From: Leptolyngbya sp. SIOISBB
GTDB lineage: Bacteria > Cyanobacteriota > Cyanobacteriia > Phormidesmidales > Phormidesmidaceae
Assembly: GCA_010671905.1 (NCBI GenBank)
Contig: JAAHII010000002.1
Location: 124,001 to 188,000 of the forward strand
Direction: 5' to 3'
DNA length: 64,000 nucleotides
How positions within the stretch are numbered: the stretch's first letter is position 1; the number at the start of each line of letters is the position of its first letter. This document shows positions 18,194 through 26,946 of this stretch, piece after piece. Position numbers and translations under genes: made by a program. Under the pieces are notes generated by a model, which saw only the letters and a list, made by a program, of their open reading frames with translations, made no database searches and was not told where the DNA came from.

Positions 18194-19139
18194 AGGTTTC
18201 CTTCAGTTTTCCTTTAGAGAATGGTCTACGCTGAGCAAGACTATTATGCTGAGGAATTAGCTGGAGATAACTCGGCTAGGAGATTTATATGCCCGCTTTC
18301 CCCCAGGGTGACCGAACTGACATCGGCCACACAGCTGACTTTTAGATGATTCAAAATCGGCTTTCCGACAAGATACACTGCGCCATTAGGCTGATAAAAA
18401 TCTGCTTTGCCTACAGATTGCAAGTATCACGACCTGGATTGACGTCTAACTTGGCTCCGCTATGGGCATTTGTAAACTTGATGTGGACGTGCCCCATATC
18501 TACGCTCTCCCTATCTATGCATTCCTTCAAGGTAGCAGCTGTCTTTATAAGCCGTAACAGGCTAGGAAAATAGAGAGATAATGGCCTTATTGGAATTTAC
18601 TCTCAACTGAGCTCCTAATTAAGGTAACCCAGAGCGCTCAAATTGGCAAGGAATTTTCTTTCCTTTAAAATTCGTCCCCAGGACGCTCTTGAAGTAGCCA
18701 GTATCACATGGCCGTAATCTATCGCAGCACCGCTCATCAGAGCAGCTGATGGCTCTTCATTCTGACATCACCGCACTCCAAGGCAACAAGATTGCCTAAG
18801 CGGTCTGTGGCTAACTGCCTGCGCGGTCGTCTTGTACCGTTGTTCTAGAATAAGTTCTGGCTGGCTTTCGCACCTCATCAGCGCGCAACCTCTGATTAGC
18901 CTACATGAGGAGTAATTTGCCTGGTTAACCCGGTTTTTTTATGAGAACCATTCCAAATAGTTAGATATTCTGATAGGCTTCTTGAGAATTATTTCGAATT
19001 GGGCTCAAGTAAGGAATAGTCAAAGCACTGTTTTAATTCGGTAGGAATGGTCGTGACCATCCCTTTTTTGTAGGTCAGTTGCCCTCCTTCCGCCGCTATC
19101 TGCCACACGCAAATCGACTCAGGGTAATCCAGTCTTGCG
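18194..19139. other. Gene-poor region with eroded sequence
   Basis: This is 946 bp without a supportable gene. Short open frames exist (18346-18573 plus; 18989-19183 minus), but neither has a ribosome site nor a recognisable family. The minus-strand frame contains YPESICVWQIAAEGGQLTY and might be the tail of a lost gene. The region probably reflects insertion-sequence turnover. Confidence 0.45.
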
Positions 19140-19324
19140 TCAGATTCTCTTTCTAAGCCAGCTCTGAGACCGATGACGATCAATCGCTTCGACTAATCCC
19201 ATTTCGTCAATGGTGCCAGCCACAATGCCCAGGTGATTGAGGTCTTGAACCTGTATACTCAACTCTCAAAGGTTGAACGCTTCAAAAATACTCCACAACT
19301 CTTTTCTTACCTGCGAAATGTCGG
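19140..19324 (-). mobile_element. Terminal fragment of an IS1634-like element (DUF4277 transposase start)
   Basis: Around 19158-19249 the minus strand encodes VQDLNHLGIVAGTIDEMGLV and EAIDR, the characteristic opening of DUF4277/IS1634-type transposases, before the frame stops. Only this N-terminal piece and presumed left-end DNA remain. A 21-bp direct repeat (core CTAAGCCAGCTCTGAGAC) occurs at 19151-19171 and 19325-19345 around the fragment. The remainder of the transposase is absent, so the element is dead. Confidence 0.65.
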
Positions 19325-19367
19325 TTCTAAGCCAGCTCTGAGACCCACGCTATCTATCCACTCTCCA

Positions 19368-20624
19368 ATGCGCACCTTCACCTTGATCTGGTTCGGCCAG
19401 CTCGTTTCCACCATCGGCAGCTACATCACTGACTTTGCTCTCACCCTCTGGGCCTGGGAGATGACCGGATCGGCTACAGCCTTGGCGCTGGTGGGCTTTT
19501 TTTCGCAACTGGCGCGCATGCCCATTACCCTGGTGGCGGGGCTGATTGTAGATCGCTTCAATCGCCAGCGGCTGATGATGTTGGGGGATGGGGTGGCGGC
19601 CCTGGCGACGGTGGGAATTGCCCTGCTATATCTGGCCGACAGCCTGCACATCTGGCATTTATATGCAGCAGCCACCCTGAATGGGGGCTTTGGTCAGGTG
19701 CAGAGTTTGGCCTATCAAACCTCCATCTCGACCCTGGTGCCGCCGTCACAACTGACCCGAGCCAACAGCATGAATTCGGCAGTGCATTACGGGGCCGCCA
19801 TCTTTGGCCCCGCCCTGGCGGGGGTGCTCTATCCGCTGGTGGGTCTGCTGGGAATTGCGGGGATTGATCTAGTGACGTTTGGGGCTGCGATCGCGACCCT
19901 TCTCCTCTGCCACATTCCCCAGCCGCCCCCGCGCGCTGAGGCTGACCTCGAAACCCGATTCGCCAAACTCACCTTTGGATTCCGGGAAGTGTGGCGGCAG
20001 CCCAGCCTGCGATCTCTCCTGCTGATTACCACCGTATTTTGGTTCTTCCACGATTTTGGGGGTGCAGTCTACAACCCGATGATTTTAGCTCGCTCCGGCG
20101 GTAGCGCCGCAGCGTTGGCCAGTGCCGCCGCTGCAGCGGGTATCGGCGGGGTAACTGGTGCTATTTTCTTGAGTATCTGGGGTGGGCCAAAGCGGCGGTT
20201 CAAGGTAATGCTAGCCGGATTCATTGGTGCAGGCTTGAGCAAAACCGTGTTTGGGCTGGGGCGATCGCCTGCAATCTGGATGCCCGCCCAGTTTTGCTCA
20301 TCGCTGAACTTTCCCCTGCTGGGCAGTGCTGAAACGGCCCTCTGGATGCAGGCGATTGCGCCTGAGAAGCAGGGGCGAGTCTTTGCAGCCAACTCTCTGG
20401 TGTTGCAGGGAATGAGTGTGATCTCGGCCCTAGTCGCTGGCCCCCTCGCAGATCGGCTTCTCGAACCCGCTGCCGTCACCGATGGCTGGTCATCCACCGG
20501 ACTAGGCGTTATTTTTGGCACCGAATCGGGTGCAGGCATGGCATTCCTTTACGTAGGTTGTGCGCTAGCGATGATGGGAGTGGGTATTGGCGGGCTTTTC
20601 AGATCCAAACCTCAGCAGATTTAG
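19368..20624 (+). CDS. MFS transporter, probable siderophore exporter
   Basis: This 418-residue protein has about twelve predicted membrane segments, beginning FTLIWFGQLVSTIGSYITDFAL. DRFNRQRLMMLGD is the conserved loop between helices 2 and 3 of the major facilitator superfamily. The sequence resembles the EntS/antibiotic-efflux group that exports siderophores and peptides. The ATG at 19368 is chosen; a longer frame from 19233 runs through an IS remnant and is unlikely. It opens the plus-strand iron block (AraC regulator, TonB receptor, binding protein), and the adjacent NRPS operon would make the substrate. A short fragment of a second, related gene start lies at about 26,890. The substrate is inferred from context. 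Confidence 0.85.
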   Translation: MRTFTLIWFGQLVSTIGSYITDFALTLWAWEMTGSATALALVGFFSQLARMPITLVAGLIVDRFNRQRLMMLGDGVAALATVGIALLYLADSLHIWHLYAAATLNGGFGQVQSLAYQTSISTLVPPSQLTRANSMNSAVHYGAAIFGPALAGVLYPLVGLLGIAGIDLVTFGAAIATLLLCHIPQPPPRAEADLETRFAKLTFGFREVWRQPSLRSLLLITTVFWFFHDFGGAVYNPMILARSGGSAAALASAAAAAGIGGVTGAIFLSIWGGPKRRFKVMLAGFIGAGLSKTVFGLGRSPAIWMPAQFCSSLNFPLLGSAETALWMQAIAPEKQGRVFAANSLVLQGMSVISALVAGPLADRLLEPAAVTDGWSSTGLGVIFGTESGAGMAFLYVGCALAMMGVGIGGLFRSKPQQI

Positions 20625-20742
20625 AGCCATCGAAATTGAGGCGACAATCGCCCAAACTCAAACGACCCTGATGCTTGCCGTGTTGCGATCCCCTGCTTCG
20701 TTCAGCAGAGTAGCGCTCTATATTCTGCAATAGTAAGATACA

Positions 20743-20765
20743 TTAATGAGAATTAATTCTATTAA
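20743..20765. promoter_or_regulatory. Candidate Fur box upstream of the AraC regulator
   Basis: A near-palindrome of 23 bp is centred on the perfect AGAATTAATTCT and lies 27 bp upstream of the regulator's ATG. It matches about 9 of 14 informative positions of the TGATAAT-N-ATTATCA Fur consensus. The match is only moderate, but the position fits iron repression. Confidence 0.45.
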
Positions 20766-20792
20766 GCTCCTTTTCTTCGTCGCTCTTGCTCT

Positions 20793-21791
20793 ATGACTTT
20801 ATTCCTCTCTGTTCCCGAAGCCTTGAAGCAGCACCCTCAAGCTGAACAAAGACGGTCACTTCGCCAACCCTGGACAATTCCACTAATAGATGCATCTAGC
20901 AAAAGTCATGGCTATCGGCAAAGCGTGGATTTGCGCCCAGGGCTCAATGTCTTAATCGATGACTACACGCTTCAGGATGACCTGATTGTGGAAACAGACA
21001 AGGTTGCCCCATGCAATCCTGAGCTGGCGGTGGAGATAAGTTGCATGGTTTCGGGGCATAACCGTCTCGAAAAAGTGCGGCCCTGTCATAGTTTCTTTGT
21101 AGCTACCTGGAGAAATTCAGAGGGGGGGGAGTTCAAATGGCAAGCTGATGAGCGAATTCTAAAGGTTGACATTCACATTGAGCCTGCTCTGTTTGAGACA
21201 CTCGTAGGCGACCAGATGGGCACGTTTCCTCCCCTGTTAAGACAGCTGATTCAAAATTCCCAGCCTATTAAAGAGCAGTTTTGGCATATGCAACCAACGA
21301 CCGCAGCCATGCGCTGTGTCATTCATCAGATTTTGCATTGCCCCTATCAAGGGCTAACCCGCTGGCTATACCTAGAGAGCAAGGTTATCGAGCTGATTGC
21401 CCTGCGGCTTGACCAAGTGATTCCGCCACCGCCAGCTGCTTTGGTAGCACCTGGCTTGCAGTCTAAAGATATTGATCGCATCCATTACGCCAGTGCAATT
21501 CTGCTCCAGCGGTTGGATAATCCACCGTCGCTATTGGAGCTCGCTCGCCTAGCGGGGTTAAATGACTGCAAGCTGAAGAAAGGGTTCCGTCAGGTGTTTG
21601 GCACGACGGTATTTGGCTATTTGCAAACCCACCGGATGGAGAGAGCCAAGCAGCTTTTGGCTGAGCCGTCTCTTAAAATAGCCGGGGTGGCTCAGGCGAT
21701 GGGCTATGCCAATCAAAGCTACTTTTGCCGGATGTTTAAGCAGCAGTTTGGCATAACACCCCAGTGCTATCGCAATAGCCTACCCCGTTAA
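20793..21791 (+). CDS. AraC-family regulator of siderophore genes (PchR-like)
   Basis: This is a 332-residue regulator. The N-terminal about 230 residues form the ligand-binding part typical of PchR-like proteins, including NVLIDDYTLQDDL and VEISCMVSGHNR. The C-terminal about 100 residues are two helix-turn-helix motifs: NPPSLLELARLAGLNDCKLKKGF and SLKIAGVAQAMGYANQSYF, then RMFKQQFGITPQCYR. PchR-type regulators sense ferric siderophore and activate receptor genes, and the receptor gene is next downstream. The ATG at 20793 has no rival. Its last 115 bases are duplicated directly after the gene. Repeated AAAATCCGGATACTG elements between it and the receptor are candidate binding sites. Confidence 0.92.
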   Translation: MTLFLSVPEALKQHPQAEQRRSLRQPWTIPLIDASSKSHGYRQSVDLRPGLNVLIDDYTLQDDLIVETDKVAPCNPELAVEISCMVSGHNRLEKVRPCHSFFVATWRNSEGGEFKWQADERILKVDIHIEPALFETLVGDQMGTFPPLLRQLIQNSQPIKEQFWHMQPTTAAMRCVIHQILHCPYQGLTRWLYLESKVIELIALRLDQVIPPPPAALVAPGLQSKDIDRIHYASAILLQRLDNPPSLLELARLAGLNDCKLKKGFRQVFGTTVFGYLQTHRMERAKQLLAEPSLKIAGVAQAMGYANQSYFCRMFKQQFGITPQCYRNSLPR

Positions 21792-21827
21792 AAAATCCGG
21801 ATACTGCTAAAAAAAATCCGGATACTG
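21792..21827 (+). promoter_or_regulatory. Paired direct repeats, candidate AraC-type operator (distal copy)
   Basis: AAAATCCGGATACTG occurs at 21792-21806 and again at 21813-21827. The start-to-start spacing of 21 bp places both on the same DNA face, as AraC-family dimers or half-sites usually require. It lies between the regulator and the TonB receptor gene. Confidence 0.55.
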
Positions 21828-21975
21828 TCAATCGCGATCGCCCGAATCTCGTATTCTCGACAATAGCCGGGGTGGCTCAGGCGATGGGCTATGCCAATCA
21901 AAGCTACTTTTGCCGGATGTTTAAGCAGCAGTTTGGCATAACACCCCAGTGCTATCGCAATAGCCTACCCCGTTA

Positions 21976-22011
21976 AAAATCCGGATACTGCTAAAAAAAA
22001 TCCGGATACTG
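21976..22011 (+). promoter_or_regulatory. Paired direct repeats, candidate AraC-type operator (proximal copy)
   Basis: The same two 15-bp sites recur at 21976-21990 and 21997-22011, again 21 bp apart. This copy ends 111 bp upstream of the receptor ATG and is the likelier functional operator. Confidence 0.55.
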
Positions 22012-22054
22012 TCAATCGCGATCGCCCGAATCCCGTATTCTCGGCATACGTTTT

Positions 22055-22069
22055 TGACAATAATTCTTG
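22055..22069. promoter_or_regulatory. Weak candidate Fur box upstream of the TonB receptor gene
   Basis: TGACAATAATTCTTG matches about 10 of 14 positions of the 7-1-7 Fur consensus. It overlaps a possible -35 TTGACA at 22054-22059. Confidence 0.3.
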
Positions 22070-22122
22070 TTTGAGGTGAGCTTCGCTGCATGAGTGCAGG
22101 CTGAGCTGCGCCAGAGGTGTGA

Positions 22123-24852
22123 ATGAGGTGTTTGGAGATGATGGGAGAATCGCAGCAGTTGATATTGATGGCAAAAGCCTTGATGCTGGGGACAGCAAGT
22201 TTTGTGTCTCTGGGTTTGGGGTTAGGTTGGGCGACTCCGGCTTTGGGAAATGAGGAAGTGGAAGCGTTAGGGAGTGAAGGAGTAGAGGATTTAGGAAGTA
22301 ACGAAATTGCTTCCCCGTTACCCGAAAGCCCTGCGGGCAGGCTCCGCCAACACTCCATTACACCATCACGCCCTGCTGACTTGGAACAGCCAGCTACCAC
22401 AGTGGTCGAGTGGATGGCTCAGATCGAGGCGGCGCAGGTGCAAATTACGGGGGTCAGGCTTGAACCTACTGAAACGGGGCTCTCCATCGTGCTGGAAACA
22501 GCGGAAGGAGACTTGCCGACGCCGACGACTCAGACGGTGGGCAATGCGCTGACGGCAGAGATTCCCAATGCGGTGCTGGCTCTGCCGGAAGGTGAGATGT
22601 TTGAGCAGTTTGGACCGGCTGAGGGAATTGCCCTGGTTAACGTGATGAATATACCGGATGGCGGCGTTAGGGTCTCGATTACGGGAACCGATACCCCACC
22701 GCAGGCTGAGGTGAGCACGGAAGCCGGAAACTTGGTGATGAGCGTGGTGCCAGGAATGGCAACGGCTGCCGATGCGGATGAGGATGCCATTCAGGTGGTG
22801 GTGACGGCAACTCGAACAGAGGAAGAGATTACCGATGTGCCGCGTAGTGTGACGGTAATTACCCGCGAGGAGCTTGAGCAGCAGCTTAGCGTAAGCCGTA
22901 ATTTGGGAGATGTTCTGGGGCGTATAGTGCCAGGGTTTGGGCCACCCAACGGCATTGGCAGCAGCATTAGTTTTCAGTCGCTGCGAGGACGGGATGCCTC
23001 AGTGCTGATCGATGGTGTACCGATTTCTGAAAATGTGGGCCTGGGACGAGAGCTGCGATCACTTGACCCGGCTGCCATTGAACGGATTGAGATTGTGCGC
23101 GGTCCCACGGCTCTCTATGGTGGTGAGGCTACAGGAGGTGTCATCAACATCATTACCCGCCAGCCCAGCAACGAGCGCCTGAGCCTGACCAGTGAAGTCG
23201 GGGGAGTGCTCTCATTAACCGGTGGAGAAGATAAATGGAGCAGTCTGCTACGTCAGACCATTTCTGGGCGAGAGGGCATCTTTAGCTATGACTTCACAGC
23301 AGCAGCGGAGTTTAACGGCGGTATTTTTGATGCTAACGGCGATCGCGTTTTCGTCCTGGCCGGGGACGGTAGCCTTAGCGATGCTGATACCGTCAATTTA
23401 TTTGGCAAGATCCGCTTTGATTTTGACGACAACCAGCGCTTACAACTCACCGCCAACTATTTCAACGATCGTCGTGAGGCATTCAGTCTTGATCCGGCAG
23501 TAGCTGCTACCCCGGGTACTCAAGCTGCTAGAGCCATTAGGCTGGACGACATTGATATAGATGGTGGCTTGCCGGAACGGAATAATACCCTATTGAACCT
23601 TAGCTATGCTCACGCTGACCTTTTGGGCAGCGAACTCCAGGCCCAAGCCTATTACCGATATTACGATGAGAATGGAGCCATTCCCAATGATGAGCGTGGT
23701 AACCCTCTCTTTGACAACATCGTCCGCACGCAGTGGAACTGGGAGCAGTGGGGCGGACGGCTACAGCTCAATACGCCCCTAGCAGAAACCCTGAGCTTGC
23801 TGTGGGGAGCCGACTTCGCCCAAGAACGCAGCGAACTGCCCTTCGACATTTTTGACCCCGTTGTTTTTGACAGTAGCGACGGACGTACCTTTCGACGCAT
23901 TGATACCGGAACCTTTGTACCGCCCTCTGTGCTAGATGAATTGGGCCTGTTTACCCAACTGCAATGGCAGCCTACTGAACGATGGCAACTCAGTGGGGGT
24001 GTTCGTTATGAAAACATTAGCTTTAGCGTTGACGACTACACGACCTCTAATGGTCAACCCATTCAGGGCGGTAACTTGAACTTCGACGATTTTGCCTTCA
24101 ACGTCGGCACCGTGTTTGATGCCACCGACAACATCAGTCTGTTTGCGAGCCTTGCTCAGGGCTTTTCGGTACCAGCTTTTGGTCGTGTGCTGCAGGTTCC
24201 GCCCACGGGTTTCGAACAAGTCACCGATGCACTAGATGTTACCCAGCCCCAAAAGGTGACAGAGTACGAGATTGGGGTACGGGGTGACTGGGATGGGGTA
24301 CAGACTTCCCTGGCAGCGTTTTACAACACTTCGGATCTGGGAACATTTTTTGAGCGAGGTGTCGGGGGGGTATTTTTGCCTGTCCGTGCTCCTGAGCGCA
24401 TCTATGGAGTAGAGGCTACGGTCGATACCCAAGTTAGTGAGTTCTGGCGCTTGGGCGGCAGCTTTAGCTGGTCTGAGGGGGAAAACGATCCGCTAGAGGA
24501 TGGTAACTTTGTGGCTCTCTCCAGCGGTACGATTCAACCCTTCAAGCTCAGCGCCTACGTAGAAAATGAAACGCTACCCGGATGGACGAATCGGCTCCAG
24601 GTGCTATGGGTGGGCAGTCGCGATCGCGCCTTTGATGCTGACGTCGATTTTGTGCCTATTGATAGCTACGCTGTGGTCGATTACATCAGTAGCATCACTG
24701 TGGGCAGGGGTGTTATCCAAATTGGGATTGAAAACTTGCTCAATACCCAGTATTTTCCAGTGGCTTCTCAGTTCCTGGCTGGCTTTGATGAGCAGTTTAA
24801 CGTGGCGGGGAGAGGCCGTACTGTCAGCTTGCGCTACCAGGTCGATTGGTAA
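22123..24852 (+). CDS. TonB-dependent siderophore receptor with AMIN domain
   Basis: This is a 909-residue outer-membrane receptor. A signal peptide (ALMLGTASFVSLGLGLGWATPALG) is followed by a spacer, then an AMIN domain at about residues 90-210 (VQITGVRLEPTETGLSIVL ... GGVRVSITGTD), an arrangement typical of cyanobacterial receptors. A TonB box-like IQVVVTATR precedes the plug domain (PRSVTVITREELEQQ, SLRGRDASVLIDGVP, IERIEIVRGPTALYGG, GGVINIITR). The rest is the 22-strand barrel with the terminal RTVSLRYQVDW. It imports ferric siderophore using TonB-ExbBD energy. It lies downstream of its presumed regulator and upstream of ferredoxin-like and binding-protein genes. Ferric hydroxycarboxylate siderophore is the likely ligand by context. 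Confidence 0.95.
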   Translation: MRCLEMMGESQQLILMAKALMLGTASFVSLGLGLGWATPALGNEEVEALGSEGVEDLGSNEIASPLPESPAGRLRQHSITPSRPADLEQPATTVVEWMAQIEAAQVQITGVRLEPTETGLSIVLETAEGDLPTPTTQTVGNALTAEIPNAVLALPEGEMFEQFGPAEGIALVNVMNIPDGGVRVSITGTDTPPQAEVSTEAGNLVMSVVPGMATAADADEDAIQVVVTATRTEEEITDVPRSVTVITREELEQQLSVSRNLGDVLGRIVPGFGPPNGIGSSISFQSLRGRDASVLIDGVPISENVGLGRELRSLDPAAIERIEIVRGPTALYGGEATGGVINIITRQPSNERLSLTSEVGGVLSLTGGEDKWSSLLRQTISGREGIFSYDFTAAAEFNGGIFDANGDRVFVLAGDGSLSDADTVNLFGKIRFDFDDNQRLQLTANYFNDRREAFSLDPAVAATPGTQAARAIRLDDIDIDGGLPERNNTLLNLSYAHADLLGSELQAQAYYRYYDENGAIPNDERGNPLFDNIVRTQWNWEQWGGRLQLNTPLAETLSLLWGADFAQERSELPFDIFDPVVFDSSDGRTFRRIDTGTFVPPSVLDELGLFTQLQWQPTERWQLSGGVRYENISFSVDDYTTSNGQPIQGGNLNFDDFAFNVGTVFDATDNISLFASLAQGFSVPAFGRVLQVPPTGFEQVTDALDVTQPQKVTEYEIGVRGDWDGVQTSLAAFYNTSDLGTFFERGVGGVFLPVRAPERIYGVEATVDTQVSEFWRLGGSFSWSEGENDPLEDGNFVALSSGTIQPFKLSAYVENETLPGWTNRLQVLWVGSRDRAFDADVDFVPIDSYAVVDYISSITVGRGVIQIGIENLLNTQYFPVASQFLAGFDEQFNVAGRGRTVSLRYQVDW

Positions 24853-24855
24853 GAA

Positions 24856-25800
24856 ATGATGTTTTGTGCTCAGGTCTCCCGCCAAGCCGGGGAAGATATC
24901 ATTGGTACTGCTGCTACTCATGCCGTCTACATCCTGATCGAATGGCCTCCGCCTTGGCCCGGGGATGAATTCAGCAGGCAGGCGAGTGTGTTAGCTCCAT
25001 TTGTTGATCATCTCCATGGGCTGGGTCGCTCAATTCGAGTACTGGCTATTTACAATCATCAGTTCTGGCAACCAAACCGCCATCGGATACTAATTTTCCA
25101 GCGTTCTACAGCAGAATTTTGTTGCTTCCAGCGGCGGGAATTCGAAGTTGATTCTGAAGCTGCCATTGTAAGCACTCTTCAGGCTTGGTTGGAGGGAGCA
25201 CTGACAGAGACGCCCAATGCTGAGCACACCAACTGGCAGGACTTGCTCCTCTGCACTCACGGCAGCGTTGATCGCTGCTGTGCTCGCTGGGGTAAGCCTC
25301 TGTACCACGCAGCGCAGAATGCTCTGGCTACTCGGCCTTGCGATCGTGTGCGGCTCTGGCAGGCCAGTCATTTTGGGGGACATCGCTTTGCCCCCACTGC
25401 AATTGCCTTTCCCGATGGCCGCTACTACGGTCGTCTTAACCTCGATACCCTCCTGGCTCTACTGACCCGCACTGGCCCTATCAAGGCTTTTCAGAACATC
25501 TATCGGGGTTGGGGGTTACTCCCTTATCCTCTGCAAGCCATGGAACAACAAATTGTGCTTCAAAACGGTTGGTCCTGGCTTGACTTGCCAGTACATTCCC
25601 AAATTCTGCAAGAAGCCGAGCATGCCTGTCTGGGGCAGTTGTGCTATCCCCTGGACGAGGGCACCGTTGCCTGCTACCAAGCCCAAATTTCCTGGCGACC
25701 CGAAAATGCGTTGTTTTTACTGGGTGACTGTGGCAACAATGCACCGGAATTGATAGAGCAATTTAGGGTCGAGCAGCTAAGGTGCCTGGGCGCTCAGTAG
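24856..25800 (+). CDS. Sucrase-ferredoxin-like (thioredoxin-fold 2Fe-2S) protein
   Basis: This 314-residue protein begins 3 bp after the receptor stop codon and is clearly co-transcribed. LLCTHGSVDRCCARWGKPLY contains the C-x8-C-C cluster of thioredoxin-like ferredoxins, and HFGGHRFAPTAIAFPDGRYYG is the conserved sucrase/ferredoxin-like signature. The C-terminal part is less conserved and includes ENALFLLGDCG. The fold suggests electron transfer. Its constant company with siderophore uptake genes makes reduction of imported ferric siderophore, to release Fe(II), an attractive role, but this is inference. The name of the family is historical and says nothing about sugar. Confidence 0.85.
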   Translation: MMFCAQVSRQAGEDIIGTAATHAVYILIEWPPPWPGDEFSRQASVLAPFVDHLHGLGRSIRVLAIYNHQFWQPNRHRILIFQRSTAEFCCFQRREFEVDSEAAIVSTLQAWLEGALTETPNAEHTNWQDLLLCTHGSVDRCCARWGKPLYHAAQNALATRPCDRVRLWQASHFGGHRFAPTAIAFPDGRYYGRLNLDTLLALLTRTGPIKAFQNIYRGWGLLPYPLQAMEQQIVLQNGWSWLDLPVHSQILQEAEHACLGQLCYPLDEGTVACYQAQISWRPENALFLLGDCGNNAPELIEQFRVEQLRCLGAQ

Positions 25801-25876
25801 CAGGTCGAGATCGCGCCCCAGACCTGATTCCTCTTTCCAAGCATCTCTCTTTCAATTATATTTCAGATGCATTACT

Positions 25877-26878
25877 ATGCTTTACCTATTGCGACGGCAA
25901 ATACTCCTGGCAGCCCTGACTCTGGTAGGTACTTGGGCCTGTCGGGAGCGATCTCCTGAGCTAACAGCACAGCAAACGTTGGGCGATTGTCGATTGATAG
26001 CTCATGATGCTGGCGAAACCGAGATTTGTCAGCAGCCAGAGCGAGTGGTGGCACTGAGTATGCACATGCTGGATCTACTGTTGGCGCTAGAACAGCAACC
26101 AATAGGGTATGCCCCAATCGATCCGCTAACAATAGAGCGATTTGACCAGCCAGAGCAGCAGATTCCCTATCTGGGCGACTATGTAACCGGGCAACTTGTA
26201 AATGCGGGCAGTCGTAGTGAGCCAAGCCTGGAGACTCTAGTAAGACTAAGGCCTGATGTGATATTGGGTGAAACTGGGTTTCACCAGAAGGCATACTCTC
26301 AACTGGCTCAAATTGCGCCAACGCTACTATTCGGAGGAGCATTACGAGATCAGTGGCAGCGGAGTCTTCTCCCTATTGCTAAGGCCCTCAATCGCCCAGA
26401 ACAAGCTGATCAAGTAATTACTGCACATCGTCAGCGTCTTGCCAAGACCCGTGTGGCCCTGGCCGAGGTAGTACGGACCTTGCCACGTTGCTTGCTGCTG
26501 GGCATACGTGACCTGAAACAGCCAATTCAGATCAGAACGGGTAGTGACTTTGCTGGTGGGTTGCTGCAGGATGTTGGGTTTACATTAGTCGCTCCATCGA
26601 TAGCTGTAAGGGCAGCAGGAGAGATGACTGTTTCGCTAGAGGCAATTCCTCAGCTTGCTTCCGACTGGGTGATTGTGCAGGCATGGAGCACTGATACGAG
26701 CAATTCTCCCCTGAAAACAGTGCGGCGACAGTGGCAGCAAAGCCCGGTACTACAGGCGATGGCAGCATCTCGAGCTGGGCGTGTGTACTTCGTAGACTAT
26801 CAGCTTTGGAGCATTAGCCGAGGGCCAATGGCAGCTGGGTTAGTTTTGCAACAGCTTGAAGTACTGCTGCTGTCATGA
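25877..26878 (+). CDS. FecB-like iron-siderophore ABC transporter binding lipoprotein
   Basis: This is a 333-residue periplasmic binding protein. The lipobox LVGTWAC near residue 22 predicts a lipid-anchored cysteine. The TroA/FecB type II fold is marked by PERVVALSMHMLDLLLALEQQPIG, LGDYVTGQLVNAGSRSEPSLETLVRLRPDVILGE, and ASRAGRVYFVDYQLWSISRGP. It should capture ferric siderophore after passage through the TonB receptor and deliver it to an ABC permease, which is not encoded in this window. It lies 76 bp after the sucrase-ferredoxin gene, probably in the same transcription unit. Substrate inferred from context. Confidence 0.92.
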   Translation: MLYLLRRQILLAALTLVGTWACRERSPELTAQQTLGDCRLIAHDAGETEICQQPERVVALSMHMLDLLLALEQQPIGYAPIDPLTIERFDQPEQQIPYLGDYVTGQLVNAGSRSEPSLETLVRLRPDVILGETGFHQKAYSQLAQIAPTLLFGGALRDQWQRSLLPIAKALNRPEQADQVITAHRQRLAKTRVALAEVVRTLPRCLLLGIRDLKQPIQIRTGSDFAGGLLQDVGFTLVAPSIAVRAAGEMTVSLEAIPQLASDWVIVQAWSTDTSNSPLKTVRRQWQQSPVLQAMAASRAGRVYFVDYQLWSISRGPMAAGLVLQQLEVLLLS

Positions 26879-26890
26879 ATCAGATCTTTC

Positions 26891-26946
26891 TTCAAATTTG
26901 GTTGGCCAGCTCGTCTCCACCATCGGCAGCGACATAAACGATTATG
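26891..26946 (+). pseudogene. Remnant of an MFS exporter gene start
   Basis: Bases about 26897-26937 closely match 19389-19429, the start of the MFS exporter gene. In one frame they read GQLVSTIGSDIND. The similarity stops at the end of the oppositely oriented aminotransferase gene. It is a short leftover of a second or relocated exporter gene, and suggests that rearrangement placed this boundary. Confidence 0.6.

Larger units (their letters stand above)
21677..22045 (+). repeat. 185-bp tandem duplication spanning the regulator 3' end and the receptor promoter region
   Basis: Bases 21677-21861 are repeated at 21862-22045 with only a lost A in an A-run and scattered substitutions near the end (for example GAATCTCG against GAATCCCG). 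Each copy holds the last 115 bp of the AraC gene plus about 70 bp of downstream DNA with two 15-bp direct repeats. The second copy of the coding part is an untranslated remnant. Confidence 0.95.

Noticed and set aside
18346-18573. 75-residue plus-strand frame
   Set aside because: No ribosome site, no recognisable family and atypical composition; it lies in eroded DNA.
22054-22085. TTGACA as a -35 box for the receptor gene
   Set aside because: No convincing -10 element at 16-18 bp spacing, so no promoter was called.
21921-22400. Minus-strand frames of 77-159 residues
   Set aside because: They are opposite the duplicated operator and the receptor signal-peptide region, which explain this DNA better.
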